Assembly: GCA_024529925.1 (NCBI GenBank)
Contig: JAFEUB010000735.1
Coordinates: forward strand, 2,484,501 to 2,548,500
Reading direction: 5' to 3'
DNA: 64,000 nt
Origin: Ophthalmolycus amberensis
Lineage: Eukaryota; Chordata; Actinopteri; Perciformes; Zoarcidae
The notes beneath the pieces were generated by a model. That model was not told where the DNA came from. It did not search any database and saw nothing but the letters and a program-made list of their open reading frames with translations. A program made the position numbers and the translations under genes. Positions 1 to 9,399 of this stretch are shown here, piece after piece. The number at the start of each line of letters is the position of its first letter. Positions within the stretch are counted from its first letter, which is position 1.

Positions 1-995
1 ATGATGATTTGTCTGCCCAGATTCCTGTTTTCCCTCCACGCAACTTTTCACCAACAACGCGTCCGAAGTTCTCACAGGTTTATATTGTGTGAGGGGTTGA
101 TGAAGCAATCTGGATGTCACGAGAATAACAAGGTGAAAGATTCACGATCGTCGTGAAAAATACGTCTCTTCTTTTCACAGCGTGCAAAGCCTGAACAACA
201 GTGAACAGTGTCACTTACCTGTGCTGCTGTTAGAGGTAGAAAGTAGAAAATTACAAGTTTTTTGCGGAGGCTAAACTACTTTTTTCATTATTCTCAGAGG
301 TTGGAATCGTTTGCATCTTTTACTCAAGTAGTCTCACTACAATGTAAAATATTGTAATATACTCCAATACAAGTAAAGGCTGGTGAGATGAAGTATACCA
401 ATCATATTTATATACTGTTTTGTTTAAGTTTTAATTATAGAAAAAAAAGAAATAGTCAACAATTAAATTTGTGCTTATGTTCAATACTTGAGTAAATGTA
501 CCGCTGGAAGCGGAAATAAAAACATTTATCAGATAATTTAGTTACTTAGAAAGAGGAACTATGAAGCATGATGATTTAATATATTCTGCAACAGTTTATG
601 AAGAATTATACATGTGGCGACATCTCAACAGTGTGTGCCAATAATTGTAATTGAACAAGTGAAATTGGTGCTTCTGATTCTTTCCATTACTTTTATGCAC
701 CTTTACTTTTATTACATAATGGTATTGCTACGTTTGCTCAAGTGCATATTCTCGTAATTCCTCCACTTCTGGGTATTGCAGGTTTTGTGTTAAGTGACCA
801 CAAGTTTGCAGGTTTTTCTTTGATCCTTATCACCAAGTGTTCTCATGTGAATATAAATCCCCCTGGTGCCAGGATGCAAATAAGCCTTTCACACTTGCAT
901 TGCAATCTAAATGATTTGCCGTTGCTGACTAGTGACACCCCACCTATCTACCCCTTGCAGACACACAACCCCCCAAGTCAATCCCTCTCAGGTAC

Positions 996-1085
996 AGTAA
1001 AACCACTCTACAAAAGAAGGATTACAGGTAATAAAGTACAAGTAAAACCACTCTACAAAAGAAGGATTACAGGTAATAAAGTACA
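996..1085. repeat. Perfect 45-bp tandem duplication (two copies)
   Basis: Copy 1 is 996-1040 and copy 2 is 1041-1085. Both begin AGTAAAACCACTC and end AATAAAGTACA, with no mismatch between them. The complete identity implies a recent duplication. Confidence 0.95.
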
Positions 1086-1754
1086 GAGAACATGAACTAT
1101 TTGTATTACGTGTGAACTGGACAATGGGCCAACGAAGTAGATAATACAGGAACCATGGAGGTAAAAAAGGATATTTGTTTATGTGGTAGGTTATAAACAG
1201 AGGACAAGAAATTCACAGGATTTTGTAATTGAAAAGGGGATGTTTGATAGAAGGTGGTTCCCTCAGCTTATTGAGCAACAAATGTTCAGTGGCAGAGCAT
1301 AACTGTCATGAGTCATCAGTGTGTTTTGCTGCCATTAGTTATGATATAAAAAAAAAAGTTTTACTCTGATTAAATCAATGACTGTGTTTAATGACCCTTG
1401 CCCTTTAGGACTTGGGCTCTGTGTTGTCAACCTAACATGTTTAAACCCAACTTTACACAGGAACAAAGTTTAAATGGGTTGGCTTGGTCAGATAATTAGT
1501 GTGAGAGCATGATAACATTAGTGTGTGTGTGATAACCCAAAGGGGTCAACTGTGTGTAAAGCGAACGGAAGACTGTGCCTAAATGTATAGTTCAGCTGTT
1601 GTGTAATGTATGAAAATGTTCACTGTTTAAACGCTGATCAAACAACAATGAGATTAAAGCCGGTTGATAAAATCTGAAGTAAGAAACGATAAGATTGAAC
1701 TCAGGATGTTTAGGCGTCACTTTTCTGTTAAAAACCTTTGACCTTGATACACAC

Positions 1755-1798
1755 TACACACACTACACACGACACAACAATAGTGTGTAGTGTGTGTC
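1755..1798. repeat. Imperfect inverted repeat of ACACACTACACAC type
   Basis: A left arm rich in ACACACTACACAC is followed after a short spacer by GTGTGTAGTGTGTGT, so a hairpin of about 13 bp per arm could form. No functional role is implied; simple CA/GT-rich DNA often does this. Confidence 0.6.
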
Positions 1799-2873
1799 AC
1801 TGCAGGAGGTGTGTCACACACAGAAAGATACTGTATGTTCAGCTAGATAACAAGTCCAGTCCAGTTCAAACACACAAAGAAATCAAGATTAATAATATAA
1901 TTCCACCTTAAACATTGTCACGCAATGACTTTTTTTGTTTTGTTTCAACAACATGTTTGATCTCTTGTGAGACATTCACCTAGTCTTCTAAGATGCAGTT
2001 CCAATAATAGACATAAACTACATATTTTGTGCTTGCATTCTGCAGATGTGATGGACCACAGTGACCAAGCTACACATAGGCCACAGACCAGACACCACAA
2101 AACCCAGAATGGCGTGCCTGGCTTTGCTGAACCTCCGGGATAAAGAGTCAGAGAAGTGAAACAGAGAGATTCAAGAAGAAGCATGAGGTAATACAGTAAG
2201 ATATCTGCCACAGTCATCGAAACTACAGTGGCTTCTCCTTTTGTTCCACAATAACAGAGGCAATGATTGATGTCTAGAACAAATGTGTGAGAGGGCATCT
2301 TTATATGGACAAAAGTAACCCCAGCCTGATGATGGTTTCTGTATGCTGGTTTGAAGAATTAGGCTTTATGTTACGGTAAGTCCGGATGATCTCACCCCTC
2401 CGAACAGGCAAACATCTGTAGAAACGAATCAGTGAGGTTACTGCAGTTCAGTCTGTGGGTTAAAAGTTGCTAAACTGTGCATTCAAATTCAGAATAGAGT
2501 GTTTTTTCTGCAGCGTTTCCCCCGTTTATCTCAGAGTCAGCTGATGTGGGACGTGTGCAGGCTGAGTCAATTGTCTGAGCAGGGCTGCTGTGTTTATAGC
2601 ACCTTCTCACTGTAATGAAGGGGTCACAGGTTTGATGCGTAGCAGCGCATGAATGTCCATCAACAAAAGTAACCCTGAGTCACATTGCTGCCTGCTGTCA
2701 TTCCTTTTTTTGATGCTTAGGGTAAGAGGGGATGTTGTCCTTTTAGACTGAAGAATAAAAAGCCTCATGTTCAAGCAGAGCAGAAACTTGGTTGGTTGGC
2801 AAGATGTTTCTTAATGATCACAAATATTTAATTTGGTCGAGTATTAGTTTAAATCAGCGTGAATTACATCTAA

Positions 2874-2965
2874 TTAAAGGATTAGCTTGACATTTTCGGA
2901 AATACGTTTGTTCGCTTTCATGCTGAGAGTTGGATAATAAGCCTAATACCACTCTTAGTTTCTTA
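2874..2965 (+). repeat. Fragment of interspersed element (family A)
   Basis: It starts TTAAAGGATTAG, followed by TTGACATTTTCGGAAATACG and CATGCTGAGAGTTGGATAA. The same order of motifs occurs at 36496 and 53626, so this is a truncated copy of the non-autonomous element seen in full at 53626-53990. Confidence 0.65.
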
Positions 2966-4384
2966 CTTTGAGAATGCACAACTCCTCAGTCTGCTTTAAT
3001 CACCAAAAAATGATCACCTGTCTTGCCATAGAAAGTAATCGTAAGTGACCTACATGGATTTGTCTTTCATTTTTTTCTATCCATCATCTCCTGTCTGATT
3101 GCACAATGCTGGAAAATACCATCTTGTAGTTGCTTTTAAGAATCGACAGGTTTTTTTTTTTCTTTCTCATTAATTTACTTAAATAATTATGTAATAACTG
3201 GGTTTGTAAAGCCCAAATCAACATTTTTCTATAGGTACAAAGTGCAAACTCGTATCAAGACAAAATAATTGTAATAGTGTAGAACAGGAAAGCTATTACA
3301 ACTTTTAACATGCAGATTCAAAATATAACCTGAAACCTTCACATAATCAGACATAATAGGAAATCAGAGCTGTGTGCGTGTGTGTGCTTGGAGGGTTAAT
3401 TGTGAGCATAGTCAGTGACAAATGGGGGCAGAACTGAGGAATGTTGTTTGCCACTGGGTAAGGCAGCGTGGGAGCAGGGATGGAGGCACAAAAGGAAAAC
3501 TAAAAAGCAAGGTGAAAGCAGGACTTGTTTATGTGAAATTCCAGACTTGCAAAGGCAAACCTGAACATGCCTTATCCAAGACCCACAACTTAATCATACA
3601 GGGGCGGGGCAGCGAGGGGCAAGATTTTGCAACATGAACTGAACAAACAAGAAAGGCTTTATTCCCTACTTATTTTTATATGGAGCTAAAGTTTATTACT
3701 TTCTTGCTCCTGCCAAAAGTGAGGTATCTGCATTGAAAATGGCTGGCCGTCACCTGCACATCAATATACTGTATCTATAATGTAGTGACTCTATATGTTC
3801 ACCAGGTGGCACTAATTCTTATCAAGAATTCTTGTTTCATCCATTCCAGTCCAAAAGTGTTTGTTTTTATGTTCATGCAGTGGCGGCTGGTGGAACATTT
3901 TCTAGGTAGGGCCATCCTATCAATTTCAGCAAACATCCCAGTATGATTTAATGCAAAAAATTCATCAAACACGCATTACTACTTTGAAGTTAAATATTTA
4001 ACATTTATTCCAACACGACAAAAAGCAGTAAATAAGACTTATATAATTTAATAGAACATGTTTATTTATTGAGATGCCCCTATGGACCTTGTTAACTTTC
4101 ATACATGAACAGTTCATGTGTGAAATGATGAACAAAATATACTTCTTTTAAAGCTGATTAAAATGATCAAACTATTTATTCATGTACACGAGTAACCACG
4201 TTGGAGATATTCTTATTCTATTTCCGGTGACCCATTTAACCACATTGTAATTGCTGTTTTTCTTATGCTTTTGTTTATTTCATTTAATATGAAACATCTG
4301 GCATCCTCAGACCTCGCTGACACTCTTTAAAATCTCAACAGGTTTTTGTAAATAACCGACAGACCCAGAAGTTTTTGTTTTGCC

Positions 4385-4390
4385 TTTATT
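4385..4390 (-). other. Probable poly(A) signal of the minus-strand apoA-IV gene
   Basis: TTTATT on the plus strand is AATAAA on the coding strand, about 230 bases after the TAA stop at 4618-4620. It is the first canonical hexamer downstream and would give a 3'UTR of about 250 bases. Confidence 0.5.
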
Positions 4391-4617
4391 TTCACAACAT
4401 AGAAAGAGAACACATGTCTGGTCACAGATAAACTCTCAAAATGTATCATTTATCTTTTCGTTTAATACTTTAAATATGTATAGTTTAAGACAATTTCAAC
4501 TTTCAATGCTAGTGAATAACATGTTCACATTATTAAAACATGAACATGTTCTTTGGATGTGAGAATTGTGTTCTTTAGATGGCCTTTTCTTCTGTTTAAC
4601 ATGGGGCGGAGGTTGAC

Positions 4618-5622
4618 TTAGTTGGCTTTGGTAAAGGACTCGTAGAGGGTGGTGAGCTGGGCCTGAAGGTCCTGGGCGTAGGGGTCCAGCCTTTCCCTCA
4701 GCTCATCAACGTAGGGGGCGGCCAGTTCTTTCACCTGCTGGGCTCGCTGAGTCAGCTCACTTTGGACCTTCTCCGTCGCGGGCGCCACACTCTCCTTGAA
4801 GTTCTGCAGGTGCTGGTCCACCTTCAGCTTCAGGTCATCGGTGTAAGGCCCCAGCTGAGCCTGCAGATCCTTCACACTCTGCTCCAAGTTGGTCTTAAGC
4901 TCCTCGCTCTTCTGCATCAGGGTGGTCCTCAGGGCGTCAGTGTCCATGGACTCTGCGAAGGGGGCAAGCTCCTGTTTGAGCTGCTCCACTCTCTGCTGGA
5001 TCTTGACTTTCATGTCCTCGGTGTAGGGCTCCAGCTTTTCCCTGATAGTGCTCAGCTCCTGGTTCACACGCTCTCTCAGCACATCGGCCTCTGTGGTAAC
5101 TTTGGTGATCAGGTCCTGGGCTGCAGGGGGAAGCTGCTCCTGCAGGGTGACTGCATACTTGCTGGCCACATCAGGCACTCTCTGTCAGACGGGCACTAGA
5201 CAAGAGAGGGAAGAGTGAGATCAAGTTTTACCTTTACTTCATTTTATTGTGAGAAGGAAACGCATGTCCGTTAGCATGTCAACAATGTTCACAGTGGTCT
5301 CGTCCGACATACTTGACATCCTGTCCGAGCTGAGATTTCCTGATCATCTGGAGGGTTTCATCAGCTGTCTGAGTGGCCTTGGCAACATAGTCCCAGAATG
5401 TATCAGTCAGCACATCCAGCTGTGGCTTGGGTGCATCAGCATAGAAAACATTGGCATGACAGCCTGTTGGATAGACACACAGACAGTTTCAAGAACAGCT
5501 CAAAATATTTCAGCTCGATTTGAATTTAAATCGTTTTTCATGCTCCAAAAAAAGAATAATGGTAATTTGTTATCATACTCACCACCGAAAACGGCTAGGA
5601 CGAGCACAGCAAGGACCTTCAT
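4618..5622 (-). CDS. apoa4: Apolipoprotein A-IV-like, with a one-base frameshift
   Basis: Exchangeable apolipoprotein of the apoA-I/A-IV/E family: a secreted amphipathic-helix protein that binds lipoprotein surfaces. Coding exons are 5622-5583 (signal peptide MKVLAVLVLAVFGGCHA, completed from exon 2), 5463-5313 and 5195-4618. A 5' noncoding exon ending at 5744 and an acceptor near 5634 are likely. Helical 11/22-residue repeats punctuated by PY (EPYTED, GPYTDD, APYVDE, DPYAQD) fill exon 3, which ends LYESFTKAN. Intron phases and exon sizes match the plus-strand paralogue. At about 5177 exon 3 reads AGT GCC T GAT GTG where the paralogue reads AGT ACT GAC ATA: one extra base, which puts TGA in frame eight codons into exon 3. 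The other 180-odd codons are open, so this is a very recent pseudogene, an allele, an assembly error, or a gene rescued by a different acceptor. Identity is certain; coding status is not. Confidence 0.85.
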
Positions 5623-5743
5623 GGCTATTAGACCTTATAACAAGGAGATACAAAGCTGGTTAGCACAGCAGCTTAGTCAGCAAGAAGTACTTCTGAAATA
5701 AAAAGCTCAGCTGCTACTCCGAGCCAATTCTTCATCCTCTTAC

Positions 5744-5790
5744 CTGAGTTTGCGAGTGTATTTGCAAGTCCTCTTGGCAGCGCTTGTGCT
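5744..5790 (-). other. Probable noncoding first exon of the minus apoA-IV gene
   Basis: A consensus donor CAG|GTAAGAGG lies with its last exon base at 5744, and the TATA box sits about 65-75 bases upstream. This mirrors the plus-strand gene, whose noncoding exon ends at 7937. The exact start site is inferred from the TATA position only. Confidence 0.55.
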
Positions 5791-5810
5791 CAGCTGATGA
5801 TGTTCTGCAG

Positions 5811-5818
5811 CTTATATA
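5811..5818 (-). promoter_or_regulatory. TATA box of minus apoA-IV gene
   Basis: The coding strand reads GCTATATAAGCTG. It lies just upstream of the inferred noncoding exon and 23 bases downstream of a TGGACTTTG element. Confidence 0.75.
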
Positions 5819-5840
5819 GCAGGTCAGACAGTAATGATCC

Positions 5841-5849
5841 CAAAGTCCA
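5841..5849 (-). promoter_or_regulatory. HNF4-type element of minus apoA-IV promoter
   Basis: CAAAGTCCA on the plus strand reads TGGACTTTG on the coding strand, the motif preferred by HNF4 (established for liver and gut apolipoprotein promoters). The same motif extended by GG sits just upstream of the TATA box of the plus-strand paralogue, which argues for function. Confidence 0.6.
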
Positions 5850-7820
5850 AGCGCTAGTGCCTCGCTGTCACCTTGACTCACTCTGCTGTCCTCACCGAAA
5901 CTTTGTGCCAGAAAATCCATGAAGCACACAATCACCAGCCCAAACTCTTACATCAATGCAAGGGTTATAATATAAACATAAGCAGTTTTCTACAGCGTAA
6001 TAACATAAATGGCCGCATGCCTGATTTTATTCTTTATTTGCTTTACTTGATGTATAAACCCTAAATGTGCGTGTAATTCTTCAGTGTTAGAGTGTCACAA
6101 AATCCTTTAAGTTTAACCAGAAATGAACTTTGTCCTCACAAGCCTGTCTGTTCGTATAGGCCTGTCTGTAATCACTTAGCTGCTTTTCGTAGCCCTGCCA
6201 AGACCTCCCGCCTTAATTTCTTTGATGTTCAGATTTGATTAGATACACAGTGAATGTTTCATTGTTTCTATTAGCTGGACGTGCACCAGCGTACGTCACA
6301 GTAGCTCATGGTTCTAGCATGTGTCTATGTGTCAATTTGGCCAAAGGTTCACAGACTCATACACCTGAAGGACAAAGTAGCTGCTGATTCACACCAGACA
6401 TATCATGGTCCACTTCTCTGACATTTTATTGTCGTTTACATGGACAGGAAAATATCCTAAACAGTTTCTGAGACTTGAAACTAGAACATTTTATTGAAAA
6501 TATTTCATCATTTTTGCCCTGAGAGTCTTTCAAGACTTTTATACAAATGTGCTGAACTTGAATACTAAGTTTTTATTTTATCTCCTGCTTATTTGTGTAT
6601 TCAAATTCAATTTCAAATAGAGTTCTAATATGTAGTTTGGTAAATTTGTTCCAAACTACTTATTCCAGTTATTCCTCTCGGTAATAATTTGTACAGGTTA
6701 ACAGTTTGAAGGATGAAGCAGTTTTCAAAATAGACTTGTACTTGTACTAAAAAACAGCACTATTTGATTCACTGCTGCCATGAAACAACCAAAACACTAA
6801 GCATGACCAATTAATATGGATATTGCCATAACTTAACATATTCTGCCCACTCCTCTGCTTTGACTATGCATTTAGGTACGCTATATCGCACTATACTGGG
6901 ACCTCCAAAGATTTATTGCCATAATCAGCAGTTAGACAGACGGTGTTGTGAAGTTGAATTTGCACACTGAGATTTACAAAATTGAGTTACATTGAGAATC
7001 CTGTCAGAAAAGAAATAAACAATCATCAGTTCAAATTGAGGGTAGGTCACCATAAATCACTTGGTAGCGAATCGCTCCAAATACGGAAACACCACAAAAG
7101 TAGCTAATTTATACTATTTAAAATGATGTGACTAGAAAGATTGCAGTGGGGGTAGCCAGTCATTTCAATAGTGTATAGTTTAAAAAAAAGAAATTCTCTG
7201 GATGGTAACTTTTTCTTCAGCTCCACAGATCATATATATTTATGCCACCTTCTCAGACAGAGTGACAACCCTGTGTGCTCTTAAAATGTCCTTTCTGCTC
7301 TCATCTTCCTGTTACTCTGGAAATAACTCTCACCATCTGCCACGAGTTCCAGTATGAAGGCCTGAAATTTAAAGCTGTCAGTGAAATACAATCAGCTGGA
7401 ATATATTGTACTACACTATATTTGCTGATTACTAAAAGTTGACATTATGTGTGATTAATTTGAGCCTTTTCACTGTAAAAACATTTTGGTGCCTTGTGCT
7501 ATTTTATACACGTTGTTTAACCCTCATACAAAGTCCACCAGTGTAAGCATGCCAATGTTATCTGGAGTTATCTGCAGGCTGTTTACACTGGACTGCATGG
7601 GTAGTTAATTGCTATTTACTAAATGCTTTCTAGAGAGGGGTCAGATGATGACCAGGCAATAATTATTGTGGTGTTTTATTGTTAAGCCACATAACCAATT
7701 TATACTGTAACGGTTGTGTCAGTGTGTCTGCATTGTAGTTTCGGGGGGGTCATGTGATCGTAGCCCTGAGAAGCACCAGAAACAGGAAGAGCGCCATTGT
7801 GACAACATGGAAGGGACTCC

Positions 7821-7829
7821 TGGACTTTG
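7821..7829 (+). promoter_or_regulatory. HNF4-type element of plus apoA-IV promoter
   Basis: TGGACTTTG, followed by GGCTC, lies 32 bases before the TATA box. It is shared with the opposite gene. HNF4 binding is an inference from the motif. Confidence 0.6.
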
Positions 7830-7861
7830 GGCTCTTGACTACAATTGTCATGTGGCTTCAG

Positions 7862-7869
7862 TATATATA
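7862..7869 (+). promoter_or_regulatory. TATA box of plus apoA-IV gene
   Basis: TATATATA precedes by roughly 30 bases the inferred start of a noncoding exon that ends at the donor AAGCAG|GTGAGA (last exon base 7937). Confidence 0.75.
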
Positions 7870-8058
7870 CAAGGAAGTGCCAGTCTGAGGGAACCACAAA
7901 CCTGCTTAACTCTGAGAGTCGAACAAGCCAAAAGCAGGTGAGAATCACATTACATTCCAAACTAAATTTGAAGGAACAAATACAATTGTTGCAACGTTTT
8001 TGTAATGCTTCTTGAAAGTTAACTGGATCACACATTTTTTTTTCAGCAAGACGCAGTC

Positions 8059-9085
8059 ATGAAGGTGTTTGTTGTACTAGTTGTTGCAGCGCTGTCTGGT
8101 AAGTTGCAAGCTTTTCTGTTTTTGACTTGTCTTTGCTGTGCATTACTTCAGCAACTAGAAGCAGTCAAAATAAACTGAATGGCTGAAAATCTGCACTGTT
8201 CTCAAGCTGTGCTTGTGTCCATCCTTCAGGCTGCCATGCCAACCTCTTCTACGCTGATGCACCCAAACCACAGCTGGAAGTGCTAACGGATGCATTCTGG
8301 GATTACATTGCCAAGGCCACCCAAACAGCTGATGACACCCTCCACATGATCAGGAAATCACAGTTTGGACAGGAAGTCAAGTAAGTTGTGTGACACACAG
8401 GACCATGATGACTTGGCCTGTTAGTGAAATGTGTCACATGGTGATTAAGATCAGTATGGTACTGCACAAACCTCTGAAGGTCTAACCATTACTTTGTCTG
8501 TCTTCTAGTGCCCGCCTGGCAGACAGTACTGACATAGCCAGCAAGTATGCATTCACCCTGCAAGAGCAGCTTCCCCCTGCAGCCCAGGAACTGATGACCA
8601 AGATCACAGCAGAGGCTGATGTGCTGAGAAATGTGCTGACCCAGGAGCTGAGCACTGTCAGGGAAAAACTGGAGCCCTACACTGAAGACATGAAGACCCA
8701 GATCCAGCAGAGAGTGGAGCAGCTCAAACAGGAGCTTGCCCCCTTTGCAGAGTCCATGGACACTGACGCCCTGAAGACCACCCTGATGCAGAAGAGTGAG
8801 GAGCTTAAGACCAACTTGGAGCAGAGTGTGAAGGATCTGCAGGCTCAGCTGGGGCCTTACACCGATGACCTGAAGCTGAAGGTGGACCAGCACCTGCAGG
8901 ACTTCCAGGATAGCGTGGCCCCCATGACTGAGAAGGTCCAGGTTGAGCTGAGTCAGAGAGCTAATGTGGTGAAACAGATGGTAGCCCCCTATGCTGAGGA
9001 CCTGAGGGAAAAGCTGGACCCCTACGCTCAGGACCTCCAGGCACAGCTCATGTCCCTCTACGAGTCCTTTGCCAAAGCCAACTAA
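8059..9085 (+). CDS. apoa4: Apolipoprotein A-IV-like (intact)
   Basis: Secreted exchangeable apolipoprotein of liver and intestine that coats lipoproteins. Coding exons are 8059-8098, 8230-8380 and 8509-9085, giving 255 residues, a normal length for teleost apoA-IV. A noncoding exon ends at 7937, and the exon with the ATG begins at 8047 after TTTTTTTTCAG. The signal peptide is MKVFVVLVVAALSGCHA; the mature protein begins near NLFYADAPKPQLEVL. Exon 3 is a run of amphipathic 22-mers marked by EPYTED, GPYTDD, APYAED and DPYAQD and ends LYESFAKAN. It is in head-to-head array with a near twin at 4618-5622; a 102-bp stretch (8798-8899) is identical in both. The long opposite-strand frame over exon 3 is a shadow. 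ApoE and apoA-I of fish are relatives, but the N-terminal FYADAPKPQLEVLTDAFWDY block is the apoA-IV type. Confidence 0.93.
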
Positions 9086-9183
9086 GTCAACCGCAACACC
9101 TGCTCCATCATTTATCAAGAGGCTGGCCTTGTTTGGTCTACCTCTGTTGAAAGCATGACATATCTGAATTGTACTGTAAACAA

Positions 9184-9190
9184 AATTAAA
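9184..9190 (+). other. Probable poly(A) signal of plus apoA-IV gene
   Basis: ATTAAA about 100 bases after the stop codon is the first candidate; a canonical AATAAA follows near 9320. Either could be used. Confidence 0.4.
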
Positions 9191-9399
9191 CTCATATTTA
9201 TTACAAGGTGCGAAGCAAACCTCTGCACTCGTCAAATATGTAAATACTAAGTTTTTATTGTGGGTTATGAACTTGGAGACTGTAATGTACTTTTTTGTAA
9301 TTTCTGTAAGTTGACACAAATAAATAGAAACATCTGGAAAATGTACATTTGTATTTAATAGTCTTTCATAGAATATGTGAATCTGCAAGAAATCTAATC

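Larger units (their letters stand above)
1..4370. other. Gene-poor left flank
   Basis: I recognise no gene here. The stretch is AT-rich and holds a 45-bp tandem duplication (996-1085), a GT/CA-rich inverted repeat (about 1755-1798) and a fragment of an interspersed element (2874-2965). The segment at about 285-510 and the one at 10890-11260 contain motifs such as ACTCAAGTA/CTTAAGTAAA that resemble a common teleost repeat; this is a weak call from memory. Short exons of a further gene cannot be excluded by eye. Confidence 0.5.

Noticed and set aside
742..1095. 117-codon plus-strand frame
   Set aside because: It begins at a non-ATG codon and ends in the 45-bp tandem duplication translated twice. 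No similarity was recognised.
4618..5178. 186-codon frame of the minus apoA-IV gene as a free-standing short protein
   Set aside because: It begins at GTG inside exon 3, immediately after the frameshift, and lacks a signal peptide. It is the remainder of the spliced gene.
4762..5199. 145-codon plus-strand frame over the minus apoA-IV gene
   Set aside because: It is the antisense shadow of the same amphipathic repeats and has no independent start or splice support.
8489..9388. 299-codon open frame on the minus strand over apoA-IV exon 3
   Set aside because: It is the antisense shadow of the apolipoprotein repeat exon. The sense frame has the signal peptide, splice sites and family motifs.
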